NCBI RefSeq assembly: GCF_004000785.1
Contig: NZ_BILX01000071.1
Coordinates: forward strand, 1 to 33,446
Reading direction: 5' to 3'
DNA from: Paenibacillus ehimensis NBRC 15659
Lineage (GTDB): Bacteria; Bacillota; Bacilli; Paenibacillales; NBRC-103111
DNA: 33,446 bases
Shown: piece after piece, positions 15,960 to 23,775 of the stretch
How positions within the stretch are numbered: the stretch's first letter is position 1
Layout: each line of letters starts with the position of its first letter
Position numbers and translations under genes: made by a program
Notes under the pieces: generated by a model
The model's input: only the letters and a program-made list of their open reading frames with translations
Databases searched by the model: none
Told to the model about the DNA's origin: nothing

Positions 15960-15988
15960 ATTGTACTTGAGTCCCGCTTCCCCATCAA
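15960..15988 (-). promoter_or_regulatory. Sigma-A promoter of the two-component operon
   Basis: On the minus strand TTGATG (15988-15983), a 17-base spacer and TACAAT (15965-15960), about 83 bases ahead of the kinase start. Confidence 0.75.
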
Positions 15989-16000
15989 GATTTTTCGGGT

Positions 16001-16039
16001 AAACAAGCAGCCCCCAGAAGGTGCGCCGGGAGCTGCCTT
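16001..16039 (-). terminator. Terminator of Opp-type operon
   Basis: Arms GCAGCCCCC (about 16007-16015) and GGGAGCTGC (16028-16036), with an extra AA/TT closing pair and one bulge, followed on the minus strand by TTGTTT. It lies just after the binding-protein stop codon and before the kinase promoter. Confidence 0.65.
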
Positions 16040-16052
16040 GATAACCGAGACC

Positions 16053-17633
16053 TTAATTCATAAACGCGTCTTCCAGCGTAATCCCCGATTGGAAAGACAA
16101 GAAACCGGGCATGTTCTTGAAGCCGCCGACCTCCTTCTTCATGCCGTAGCCTTGCTCGCGCCAGGTTAAATAGACGAACGGCGACAAATCCAGCGCGCGG
16201 TTAATCAATTGGTTGTAAATCGTTTTCCGCTTCGTCTCGTCCTGTTCCTTCCTGCCGTCGATCAGCAGCTTGTTGATTTCGGCGTCATCGAAAAATGCCG
16301 AATTGTTAAGCCTCGCCGGGCCACCGGTGTAGAAGTTGCTGAGCCAATCCGCATCCGTAATATCGCCGGCCGTGCCTGCGACAACGAAGTCGTAGCTGCC
16401 TTCCGTATTCTTCTTCACCCGGGTCGCCCAATCGGGCAGATCGAGCTCGACCTCGATGCCGACCTTCTTCAGCTCGGCCTGTACGGCGACCGCCGTCTGT
16501 TGATGATACGCAAATTGGGAGGTAGCCAGCAGCCGGGCCTTAAAGCCGCTCGGATAGCCCGCTTCCGCAAGCAGTTTTTTGGCTTTTTCGGTATTATGCT
16601 CGAAATAATTCTCGTACTTTTCATCGTAGCCCATGTAGCCCTGCGGGATCGCCATGCCGTAGATCGGTTTTCCGCGTCCGTTAAACGCCGTGTTGATAAT
16701 CGTGCTGCGGTCGATCGCGTAGGAGATCGCTTTTCTCACCCGCGGATCGCTGAACGGCGCAAACTGCGTATTGAACTGCAATTGCATGAACGGCCCGCTG
16801 ACGCTGTCGAGCTTCAGCTTCGGGTCCTGCTCCAGCGCGACGGCATCCTTCCACGGAACGGTATCGATCAAATCCACGTCCCCCGCCTTGAGCGCGTTAA
16901 CCCTGGTATTCTCGTCGGGATAAAAGACGAAACGTATCGTGTCCAGCTTCGGCTTGTCTTTTTTATAATAGCCTTCGAATTTTTTCACGACGAACTCCTG
17001 CCCCTTTGTCCACTTGACAAACTGATACGGGCCTGCCCCCATTGGAGCCGCATTCAAATCGCCATTCTTTTCCTCCGTCCACTTTTTCGATACGATGACC
17101 GATTCCGGGAGCGCCAAATAATGGATGAACGGAGCGGAAGGCTCTTTCAGCGTGATCGCAGCGGTCTTAGGATCCACCGCCTCGATTTTGTCTATGACGG
17201 ACAGCTCGTTGCGGAACGTTGCGTTGTTTTTCGGGTTGGCGACTCGTTCGAAGGTGTATTTAACATCTTCCGCCGTAACCGGATCGCCGTTGTGAAACTT
17301 GGCGTCGCGCAGCTTGAACGTGTACGTTTTCTTGTCCGCCGACACCGTATACGACTCGGCCAGCTCGGGATTCAGCTTGCCGTCCTTGTCGTAATTGACC
17401 AACCCCCGATAAAGACTCAGCTTGATCGTTCTGCCGTGAGTCCCGTTCTGCACAAGCGGGTCCATGGCGGTCGGTTCGCCGGACAGGCCGAAGATAAGGC
17501 TGCCGCCGGATTGGCCGGCTCCTTTATCCGAGCCTTCCGGCCCGGCGGCATTTTGTCCCGCTCCTCCGCAGCCGCTGCCGATCAACGCAACGATCAGAAT
17601 CAGAACCGCCACTCTTGACAAACGCTTTAACAT
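16053..17633 (-). CDS. Peptide-type ABC importer binding lipoprotein (SBP family 5)
   Basis: A 526-residue extracellular binding protein of the DppA/OppA family. The N-terminus is a lipoprotein signal (charged start, hydrophobic run, LIGSGCGG with Cys22 as the probable lipidation site; the -3 residue is unusual). Family landmarks are EPTAMDPLVQNGT, LNPELAESYTVSADKKTYTF, FHNGDPVTAEDVKYTFERV and YAIDRSTIINTAF. The start was set at ATG 17633 behind GGGAGG; the longer frame from 17687 lacks a site. Last gene of the five-gene operon, 69 bases after the second permease. Family-5 proteins bind peptides but also opines, nickel chelates and glycosides. Beside frlB/frlD the ligand may be a glycated amino acid or peptide (inference). 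Confidence 0.93.
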   Translation of the reverse strand: MLKRLSRVAVLILIVALIGSGCGGAGQNAAGPEGSDKGAGQSGGSLIFGLSGEPTAMDPLVQNGTHGRTIKLSLYRGLVNYDKDGKLNPELAESYTVSADKKTYTFKLRDAKFHNGDPVTAEDVKYTFERVANPKNNATFRNELSVIDKIEAVDPKTAAITLKEPSAPFIHYLALPESVIVSKKWTEEKNGDLNAAPMGAGPYQFVKWTKGQEFVVKKFEGYYKKDKPKLDTIRFVFYPDENTRVNALKAGDVDLIDTVPWKDAVALEQDPKLKLDSVSGPFMQLQFNTQFAPFSDPRVRKAISYAIDRSTIINTAFNGRGKPIYGMAIPQGYMGYDEKYENYFEHNTEKAKKLLAEAGYPSGFKARLLATSQFAYHQQTAVAVQAELKKVGIEVELDLPDWATRVKKNTEGSYDFVVAGTAGDITDADWLSNFYTGGPARLNNSAFFDDAEINKLLIDGRKEQDETKRKTIYNQLINRALDLSPFVYLTWREQGYGMKKEVGGFKNMPGFLSFQSGITLEDAFMN

Positions 17634-17702
17634 GCTGCAAAACCTCCCTTTAATATTTATAATAGGGACAGCCATTCGGAATGACAATCCTTATCACCAA
17701 AG

Positions 17703-18527
17703 CTAGGAACGGTTCAATTTCGGGTCCAGGATATCTCTCAAGCTGTCTCCAAGCAAATTGACGGACAGGATCGTGATCCCCAGGCAGAGCGAAGGCCAGA
17801 CGGCATACATCGGATTCAAGCTGATATAGCCCCGCGATTGGCCGATCATCTGTCCCCACGAAGGCTCGGGAGGAACGACGCCCAAGCCGAGGAAGCTGAG
17901 CCCCGATTCGAGAAGAATCGCCGCTGCGATGGTCAGGCTGATCTGGATGATGAGCGGAGACATGATATTGGGCAAAATACAGCCGAACAGCACCCGCGTA
18001 TGGGAAGCTCCAAGCGACAGCTCGCTCTCGACATATTCCTGTTTCTTGATCTGCAGGGTCGATGAATAGGCAATGCGGGCAAAATGCGGCGCATACACAA
18101 TTCCGATAATCATGATCAGGTTTTTAATCCCCGCTCCCCAGAAGCCTACCACCATCAAGGCCAGCAAAATCGGCGGGAAGCACAGGACGATATCCACGGC
18201 CCGCATCACCGTTTTCTCCGCGATTCCCCGAAAGTAGCCCGCTACAATGCCGAGCAGCAGCCCGACGGCAAATGCCAGCAGCGTAGAACCCAGCGCCACG
18301 GTAAGCGAAGGGCGAATCCCCAAAATCAGCCGGCTTAAGATGTCCCGGCCGAATTCGTCGGTGCCGAACGGATGATCCGGCAAAGCCGGCTTCAGCACCA
18401 GATTGGGGTTGATTTCCAGCGGGTCATGGGGAACGATCCACGGCCCGATCGCCGCAATAACCAGAATCGGAAGCAGAACGATAACGCTGACTACAAACGT
18501 TCTGTTCCTCAGACACTTTTTCAGCAT
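17703..18527 (-). CDS. OppC/DppC-type ABC permease
   Basis: A 274-residue permease. The family N-terminal segment is present (LPDHPFGTDEFGRDILSRLI), and the EAA loop that docks the ATPases reads ELSLGASHTRVLFGCILPN. About six membrane helices and the C-terminal LLGDSLRDILDPKLNRS are typical. The start was set to ATG at 18527 with AAGGAG seven bases upstream instead of the upstream frame start at 18551. It lies 49 bases after the first permease gene and works with it as the membrane channel. Confidence 0.94.
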   Translation of the reverse strand: MLKKCLRNRTFVVSVIVLLPILVIAAIGPWIVPHDPLEINPNLVLKPALPDHPFGTDEFGRDILSRLILGIRPSLTVALGSTLLAFAVGLLLGIVAGYFRGIAEKTVMRAVDIVLCFPPILLALMVVGFWGAGIKNLIMIIGIVYAPHFARIAYSSTLQIKKQEYVESELSLGASHTRVLFGCILPNIMSPLIIQISLTIAAAILLESGLSFLGLGVVPPEPSWGQMIGQSRGYISLNPMYAVWPSLCLGITILSVNLLGDSLRDILDPKLNRS

Positions 18528-18576
18528 ATTCCCACTCCTTACGTTAAACACGTCAACCGTTCGCTGCTGTCGCGTC

Positions 18577-19530
18577 TTAGCGCACCCTTGGGTCCATCAA
18601 GCCGTACAGCAGGTCGACCAGCATGTTCACGACGATAAAAAATGCGGACATCACGACGATACAGCCTTGAATCAGAGGATAGTCGCGGTTCGCGATCGAC
18701 TTCACCAATAGCGTGCTCATGCCCGGCCAGTTGAACAGGTATTCGATCAGCACCGTGCCTCCGATCAGGTTGCCGAGCTGCAGGCCGATGACGGTGATGA
18801 CGGGAATGATCGCATTGCGGAAAGCATGGCGCGAAATGATGGACCACTCGGATAACCCTTTGGCCCGAAGCGTCTGAACAAACTCCTTGTTCAGCACCTC
18901 CAGCATGGACGAGCGCGTCATTCTGGCAATCGAAGCGGCCAGGCCCAACGCCAGCGTCAAGGAAGGCATCGCCAGACGCAGCATATGCTTGCCGGGGTTA
19001 TCGGCAAATTCGACAAAGCCGCTGGCAGGCAGCCATTGAAGCTTGAAGCTGAAGAGAAGAATCATAAACGCGCCGAGAACGTAGACGGGAAACGAAACGC
19101 CCAAAGCCGCCAGAGACGAAAGGATCAGATCGAGGACGCTCTGCCGCTTCAAGGCAGCGGCAATCCCGAGCGGAACCCCGATTAACGTTGCGAGAACGAT
19201 GGAGACAAGCGCCAGCTCGATCGTATTCGGGAGCCTTTGCGAAATATACGTTTTGACCGGGGTTTTGTCAAAAAGCGATTGGCCCAAATCCAATTGGGCA
19301 AAACGGGCCAGCCACTCCCCGTACTGCTTGATCAAAGGCTGGTCCAAGCCGAGCGTATGACGCATTTCCGCGACGGCGGCCGCGTCTCCTCCGCGTTCGG
19401 TCCCAAGAACGAGGACGGCAGGATCGCCCGGCATAAGATGGATCAGCGAAAATACCAAAGTGCCTACGATCAGCACCTGAACGATAACGAGCGCCATTTT
19501 ACCAGTCAAATAACGTATCAATTCGATCAC
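18577..19530 (-). CDS. OppB/DppB-type ABC permease
   Basis: A 317-residue permease with six predicted helices. Typical landmarks are SLIHLMPGDPAVLVLG near residue 30, LGLDQPLIKQYGEWL, the EAA loop RAKGLSEWSIISRHAFRNAIIPV, and the C-terminal DLLYGLMDPRVR. It starts with GTG at 19530, overlapping the stop of the second ATPase gene by four bases (GTGA), so it is translationally coupled. It forms the heterodimeric channel with the product of 17703-18527. Confidence 0.95.
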   Translation of the reverse strand: MIELIRYLTGKMALVIVQVLIVGTLVFSLIHLMPGDPAVLVLGTERGGDAAAVAEMRHTLGLDQPLIKQYGEWLARFAQLDLGQSLFDKTPVKTYISQRLPNTIELALVSIVLATLIGVPLGIAAALKRQSVLDLILSSLAALGVSFPVYVLGAFMILLFSFKLQWLPASGFVEFADNPGKHMLRLAMPSLTLALGLAASIARMTRSSMLEVLNKEFVQTLRAKGLSEWSIISRHAFRNAIIPVITVIGLQLGNLIGGTVLIEYLFNWPGMSTLLVKSIANRDYPLIQGCIVVMSAFFIVVNMLVDLLYGLMDPRVR

Positions 19531-20531
19531 CCTCTATCTGTAGAACCGGTTGGATTCCCGCCGTTTTCATATAAATGGCATGCCACGGCATGCTTGTCGC
19601 TGATTTGCATAAAATCGGGCGCGACTTCGCTGCAGATCGGCATCGCTTCCGCGCACCGGGTGCAAAATCGGCAGCCCGCCGGCGGATTGACGGGGCTTGG
19701 AACGTCGCCGCTTAAAATAATGCGCTCCTTGGCAAAGTCGGGGTCAGGCATCGGAATCGCCGACAGCAGCGCTTTCGTGTACGGATGCTTGGCATTGGCA
19801 TACAGCTCCCCCGCATCCGCGATCTCCACGATTTTTCCGAGGTACATGACGGCGATCCGGCTGCTCATATGCCTGACCACCGATAAATTATGGGAAATGA
19901 ACAAGTAGGTCAGACCGAATTCGTTCTGCAGCTCGTTCAGCAGATTAAGAATTTGCGATTGAATGGACACGTCCAAAGCGGATACGGCTTCGTCGCACAC
20001 TACCAGCTTCGGATTTAAAGCAATCGCCCGTGCGATGCCGATCCGCTGCCGTTGACCGCCGGAAAATTCGTGCGGATAGCGGTTTATATAGTGAGGGCTC
20101 AATCCGACCAGCTCCAGCAGGCGCTTCACCCTTTGTTCCTTGTCCGGGCCGGCGGCCTCACGGTGAATCTCGAACGGCGCCCCGATAATCTCGCCTACGG
20201 TCCTTCTCGGGTTTAACGATTCGAACGGTTTCTGGAACACCATCTGCATTTTCCGGCGCTGTCTTCTCAATTCCTTGCCTTTCAGCTTCAAAAGATCGCT
20301 GCCGTCAAACCGGATTTCGCCGCTGTCGGCATCGGTCAGCCGCATCAGAACGCGGGACAGCGTGCTTTTGCCGCAGCCGGATTCGCCGACGAGTCCGAAG
20401 GTCTCTCCTTTGAAGATCGAGAAGCTGACATCGTCAACCGCTTTCACATAGCCGTGCCGGTTCGCAAAGAGGCCCTTTTTAAGCGGGAAATATTTTTTTA
20501 CATGGCTGACTTCCAGAAGCTTGTCGTTCAT
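19527..20531 (-). CDS. OppF/DppF-type ABC importer ATPase
   Basis: A 334-residue ATPase. Walker A GESGCGKST (49-57), Q100, signature FSGGQ (156-160) and Walker B LVVCDE (176-181) are intact. The C-terminal oligopeptide-transporter extension carries the conserved cysteine cluster (GCRFCTRCAEAMPIC). The start was moved to ATG at 20531, which overlaps the stop of the first ATPase gene by four bases (ATGA) and is preceded by AAGGAGGG. It pairs with the OppD-type ATPase to power import. Confidence 0.95.
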   Translation of the reverse strand: MNDKLLEVSHVKKYFPLKKGLFANRHGYVKAVDDVSFSIFKGETFGLVGESGCGKSTLSRVLMRLTDADSGEIRFDGSDLLKLKGKELRRQRRKMQMVFQKPFESLNPRRTVGEIIGAPFEIHREAAGPDKEQRVKRLLELVGLSPHYINRYPHEFSGGQRQRIGIARAIALNPKLVVCDEAVSALDVSIQSQILNLLNELQNEFGLTYLFISHNLSVVRHMSSRIAVMYLGKIVEIADAGELYANAKHPYTKALLSAIPMPDPDFAKERIILSGDVPSPVNPPAGCRFCTRCAEAMPICSEVAPDFMQISDKHAVACHLYENGGNPTGSTDRG

Positions 20532-21520
20532 CCCGCTTCGCCCTCCTTCAAGGCCGGATCCGATTTCCAGCAGCGGGCCCTGCAGCCGCCGCCGGTCGGG
20601 AACATTTGCGGTTCCTGCCTGCTGCATATCTCGGCGGCATCCGGGCATCTCGGACTGAACCGGCAGCCTTCAGGCATCGAGTTAATGCTCGGCACGGCTC
20701 CGCTGATGCTGTACAGCTTTTCGTTCGCCTGATCCAAGTGGGGAATGGAGCGAATCAAGCCTTGGGTATACGGATGCTGCGGGTTCCGGAAGATCGACCT
20801 GACGTCCCCCTCTTCCATGACCTTGCCGGCATACATCACCGCCACCCGGTCGGCCATCTCCGCAACGACGCCGAGATCGTGGGTAATCAGCATGATGCTC
20901 ATGTGCATTTCGTCCCGGAGCTTCTTCAGCAGGTCGAGGATTTGCGCCTGGACGGTTACATCAAGCGCCGTCGTCGGTTCGTCGGCAATCAGCAGCCTGG
21001 GGCTGCACGAGAGCGCCATGGCGATCATGATCCGCTGGCACATCCCGCCGGACAGCTCGTGCGGATAGGCATGCATGACTCTTTCGGGGTGAGCGATGCC
21101 CACGTGCTTCAACAGCTCCAACGCCTTGTCGAACGCGCCGGATCGCGATATCTTGTTATGGATGCGCAGCGCCTCGATCAATTGGCTGCCGCAAGTATAG
21201 ACAGGGTCCAGGGCCATCATCGGATCTTGAAAAATCATGGAAATGGCCTTTCCCCGGATTTGAGACATTTCCTTTTTCTTGACTTTCAGCAAATCCCGGC
21301 CTTCGAACCAGATCTCGCCGGATGCAATTTTCCCCGATGCGGGAAGAAGCTGCATCAGCGAAAGCGAGGCCACCGTTTTTCCGCTGCCGCTTTCGCCGAC
21401 GATACACAGGATTTCCCCTTTGTTGATCGTTAAATCCACGCCGCTAACCGCCGGAAATACGCCCTTTTCCGTTTTGAATTCCGTGCTCAGGTTGCTGATT
21501 CTCAGCAGAATATGATTCAT
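20528..21520 (-). CDS. OppD/DppD-type ABC importer ATPase
   Basis: A 330-residue ATPase and first gene of the importer operon. Walker A GESGSGKT (42-49), Q98, signature LSGGM (156-160) and D180/E181 are present. The C-terminal Cys motif (GCRFSPRCPDAAEIC) is typical of the Opp/Dpp subgroup. The ATG at 21520 follows GGGAGAG. A perfect cre site lies 27 bases upstream of the start codon, inside the leader. Operon order D-F-B-C-binding protein is complete, with overlaps or short gaps throughout. Confidence 0.95.
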   Translation of the reverse strand: MNHILLRISNLSTEFKTEKGVFPAVSGVDLTINKGEILCIVGESGSGKTVASLSLMQLLPASGKIASGEIWFEGRDLLKVKKKEMSQIRGKAISMIFQDPMMALDPVYTCGSQLIEALRIHNKISRSGAFDKALELLKHVGIAHPERVMHAYPHELSGGMCQRIMIAMALSCSPRLLIADEPTTALDVTVQAQILDLLKKLRDEMHMSIMLITHDLGVVAEMADRVAVMYAGKVMEEGDVRSIFRNPQHPYTQGLIRSIPHLDQANEKLYSISGAVPSINSMPEGCRFSPRCPDAAEICSRQEPQMFPTGGGCRARCWKSDPALKEGEAG

Positions 21521-21546
21521 GAGTATCTCTCCCAGCCTTAACGCTT

Positions 21547-21560
21547 TGATAACGCTATCA
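21547..21560. promoter_or_regulatory. CcpA catabolite-responsive element (cre)
   Basis: TGATAACGCTATCA matches the cre consensus TGWNANCGNTNWCA at every position and extends to a 16-bp perfect palindrome (21546-21561). It lies between the probable promoter and oppD, where bound CcpA would act as a roadblock. This implies that the importer is shut off when preferred sugars are present. Confidence 0.7.
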
Positions 21561-21561
21561 A

Positions 21562-21833
21562 CAATCCAAACGCTCCGCTTCGTTCAACCGCCGCCGGATC
21601 CCCCGCACCGATGTCCTATTTCAAGAAGGCATTAGTCAAACGCATCGTTTCTCTTTCTAGCCCTATTATATTATTGTGTCACCTTTCATCCCATGTAACG
21701 GTGTATGTTTTCGTTGTAAATTCATCCTGTCTTTTGGACAAAAAGCACGCTTTGCATAGGGCCGGCTTCTTCGGCGTTATTTTCTATGACGATATTTCGT
21801 TTTTGTTGCAATATCGTCTGATTCGCGATGACA
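21562..21833 (-). promoter_or_regulatory. Promoter region of Opp-type operon
   Basis: No gene here; the plus-strand open frame has no ribosome site. On the minus strand a TATAAT element (21670-21665) is preceded at 17 bases by a poor -35 (TGGGAT), as expected for an activated promoter. A further 9-bp inverted repeat lies upstream (21788-21818). Confidence 0.4.
21788..21818. repeat. Inverted repeat upstream of Opp-type promoter
   Basis: Perfect arms GACGATATT (21788-21796) and AATATCGTC (21810-21818) with a 13-base spacer. It lies about 120 bases upstream of the TATAAT element, a plausible site for an activator dimer such as the YesN-type regulator; the assignment is inference. Confidence 0.4.
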
Positions 21834-21879
21834 AAAATAATGGTCACAGCCCGGCGGAAGCCCGCGCTAAGCCGTGACC
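21834..21879 (-). terminator. Rho-independent terminator after frlB
   Basis: A GC-rich hairpin closed by GGTCAC/GTGACC (21842-21847 with 21874-21879) with further inner pairing, followed on the minus strand by ATTATTTTTG. It ends the hyuAB-frlDB transcript. Confidence 0.8.
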
Positions 21880-21901
21880 GTTGAACGGTTGCCGGTTGGC
21901 C

Positions 21902-22906
21902 TTAATAAGGTACCTTGAACATGTAACGCCGCGTTTCCAGCGGATGGTTTCTGGCTTTGGACAACGCCAGGGCCAACATGCGCAGAACGAAGTTGATGAC
22001 GAGCGGGGCCAAGTAACCTTTCACCTCTTCGTCAATCCCGGTCAGATCGAAGGTTTTCGCATCGATCACAATTCGCTTCTCGCCGTACTGCTCCAAGAAC
22101 GCCAACGCCCGTTCCTCCAATGGACGCGTTTCGTCCAAGCCCATCAACAGAATGAACGGAACGTCCTTATCCAGAATCTCGAACGGCCCATGGAAAAATT
22201 CCCCGGCATGAATCGCATGGGAATGAATCCACTGCATCTCCATCAAGATGCAGATCGCGAAGGAGTAGGCCATCCCGTAATTCGCTCCGCTGGCCATCGT
22301 GTAGATGATTTTTTCGTCCTTATATTGCTCGGCATAAGCCTTCACCTGTTCCTCATGCTGCTTCATGACCTTCTCAAAGACGCCGCCCAGGTTGTCCAAG
22401 CTGCTCAGCAGCTTTTCGTACTTGCGATTGCCTTCTTTGATATACAGCAGCCCCATGGACAATTTATACAGGATCGCATAGTTCATGATTTCCGGGTGAG
22501 GCTCCATATGGCCTGCCGAAATCCAGCTGTAGTTGACGATAAAGTCGGATTCGTCTGCGAGCGGAGCATGCTCCACATACATCAGGGAAACGGTCAGAGC
22601 GCCTTTGCTTTTGGCAAATTTGGCGGCCTCCGTCGTTTCCGGCGTTTTGCCTTTATGCGAGCACAAAATGACCAACGAATGCTCGTTCAGGGATTGCGGA
22701 TTCCGGTGAATGAATTCATTGGAGCTGAACACTTCGGCAGTAATATGTTTGGACTCGCAGTCCAGGAAATATTTGCTGGGATACATCAGGGCGGACGAGC
22801 CGCCGCATGCCACGAAAAATACGCGTTTGATCGTTCTTTGCTTGTAAGCCTCGAAGATTTGATGCAGTTGAGAATCGGCCTTGGTATAAGGCATGGAATT
22901 TGTCAT
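21902..22906 (-). CDS. frlB: FrlB-type fructosamine-6-phosphate deglycase (SIS domain)
   Basis: A 334-residue cytoplasmic enzyme with two SIS domains. It closely resembles Bacillus FrlB as I remember it: VFFVACGGSSALMYPSKY (29-46), the sugar-phosphate loop CSHKGKTPET (82-91), IIYTMASGANYGMAYS (about 200-215) and QWIHSHAIHAGEFFHGPFEI (225-244), with the glutamate and histidines used for catalysis in this family (E236, H239). It splits fructosamine 6-phosphate into glucose 6-phosphate and the free amino acid. The start is ATG at 22906, eight bases after AGGAGG; the upstream ATG at 22912 is only two bases from it. Last gene before the terminator, 27 bases after frlD. Confidence 0.93.
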   Translation of the reverse strand: MTNSMPYTKADSQLHQIFEAYKQRTIKRVFFVACGGSSALMYPSKYFLDCESKHITAEVFSSNEFIHRNPQSLNEHSLVILCSHKGKTPETTEAAKFAKSKGALTVSLMYVEHAPLADESDFIVNYSWISAGHMEPHPEIMNYAILYKLSMGLLYIKEGNRKYEKLLSSLDNLGGVFEKVMKQHEEQVKAYAEQYKDEKIIYTMASGANYGMAYSFAICILMEMQWIHSHAIHAGEFFHGPFEILDKDVPFILLMGLDETRPLEERALAFLEQYGEKRIVIDAKTFDLTGIDEEVKGYLAPLVINFVLRMLALALSKARNHPLETRRYMFKVPY

Positions 22907-22933
22907 GGCCATAGCCTCCTGAATGGATTGTTG

Positions 22934-23758
22934 TTATTTTTTCTTGCCATAACCGAACGCGCCATAATGCCCGCAGGTGAGAGCCGCCGACCGGGAAGCC
23001 CGAAGCAGCGCCTCGTTCATATCCCGATGCTCGTGATAAGATGCCAGGAAGGCGCCGATGAAAGAATCGCCCGCCCCCATCGTATCGACGATAACGCCGC
23101 CGGCCGCCGGCGGCTGCTTGTAGACGACGCCGTTTACCGAAAACATCGCGGGCTCCGCTCCTCTCGTCACCCCCGCTACCCGGACGCCCAACCGGTGAAC
23201 CTCCTCGAACAAGTAACGGATTTGACCGGGCGACATGTCGCTGCCCGAGAAAAAAGCATAAGTCAAATAAGGGCAAATCTGCCGCAAGTAGGCCGCATCC
23301 CAGCGCTTGGGCGTGGAAAAGTCAAACGAAAGCGCCTTGTGCGCCAACCGGTGCAGCTCGTGCTCCATATCGCTGTTCACACTCGTGTGCACGACGTCGA
23401 ATTCGTTAATATAGTCCAGATCGTCCTGCGTCAGGCGGAGCGTCAACAGGGACTGTACACGGGTTCCGCGATTCGTTCCGATAAAAATCCGGTCGCCGTC
23501 CCCGCTCAAGGCGACGACCGCCTCGCCGTTCGGACCGTACGCTCTGCGGAGACGGGCATGGTCGATACCTTCTTCCCTCAGGCAGCTCACCACATGCTCC
23601 GAAGCCGCATCGTCTCCTACGATGCCCAAATAAGCGCTGGCCTCGGCCCCGTTCCGCCTGCCGGCGACCGCCACATTCAGGGCGTTCCCTCCCGGGTACA
23701 TCAGACCCTGATCCTGGTAATAATCGACAACGTTGTCACCGATGCCAATCAGCTTCAT
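22934..23758 (-). CDS. frlD: FrlD-type fructosamine 6-kinase (PfkB/ribokinase family)
   Basis: A 274-residue sugar kinase. The N-terminal substrate site GIGDNVVDYYQDQGLMYPGGNALNVA (split at residues 5-30) and C-terminal ATP/catalytic motif DTMGAGDSF (225-233, catalytic D231) are intact. FVHTSV-like and FSGSDMS segments follow Bacillus FrlD. The enzyme phosphorylates C6 of a fructosamine, making the substrate of FrlB. It starts at 23758, 17 bases after hyuB; its GAGGGGG ribosome site overlaps the end of that gene. FrlD and FrlB together identify the pathway much more firmly than either alone. Confidence 0.92.
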   Translation of the reverse strand: MKLIGIGDNVVDYYQDQGLMYPGGNALNVAVAGRRNGAEASAYLGIVGDDAASEHVVSCLREEGIDHARLRRAYGPNGEAVVALSGDGDRIFIGTNRGTRVQSLLTLRLTQDDLDYINEFDVVHTSVNSDMEHELHRLAHKALSFDFSTPKRWDAAYLRQICPYLTYAFFSGSDMSPGQIRYLFEEVHRLGVRVAGVTRGAEPAMFSVNGVVYKQPPAAGGVIVDTMGAGDSFIGAFLASYHEHRDMNEALLRASRSAALTCGHYGAFGYGKKK

Positions 23759-23775
23759 GTGCTTGCTCGCCCCCT

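Noticed and set aside
16209..17618. A 469-codon plus-strand open frame opposite the binding-protein gene
   Set aside because: Same reason: antisense shadow of a recognised family-5 binding protein.
21611..21877. A possible small membrane protein (88 codons, plus strand) upstream of oppD
   Set aside because: No ribosome site precedes it and it runs into the frlB terminator hairpin; the stretch is better explained as a promoter region.
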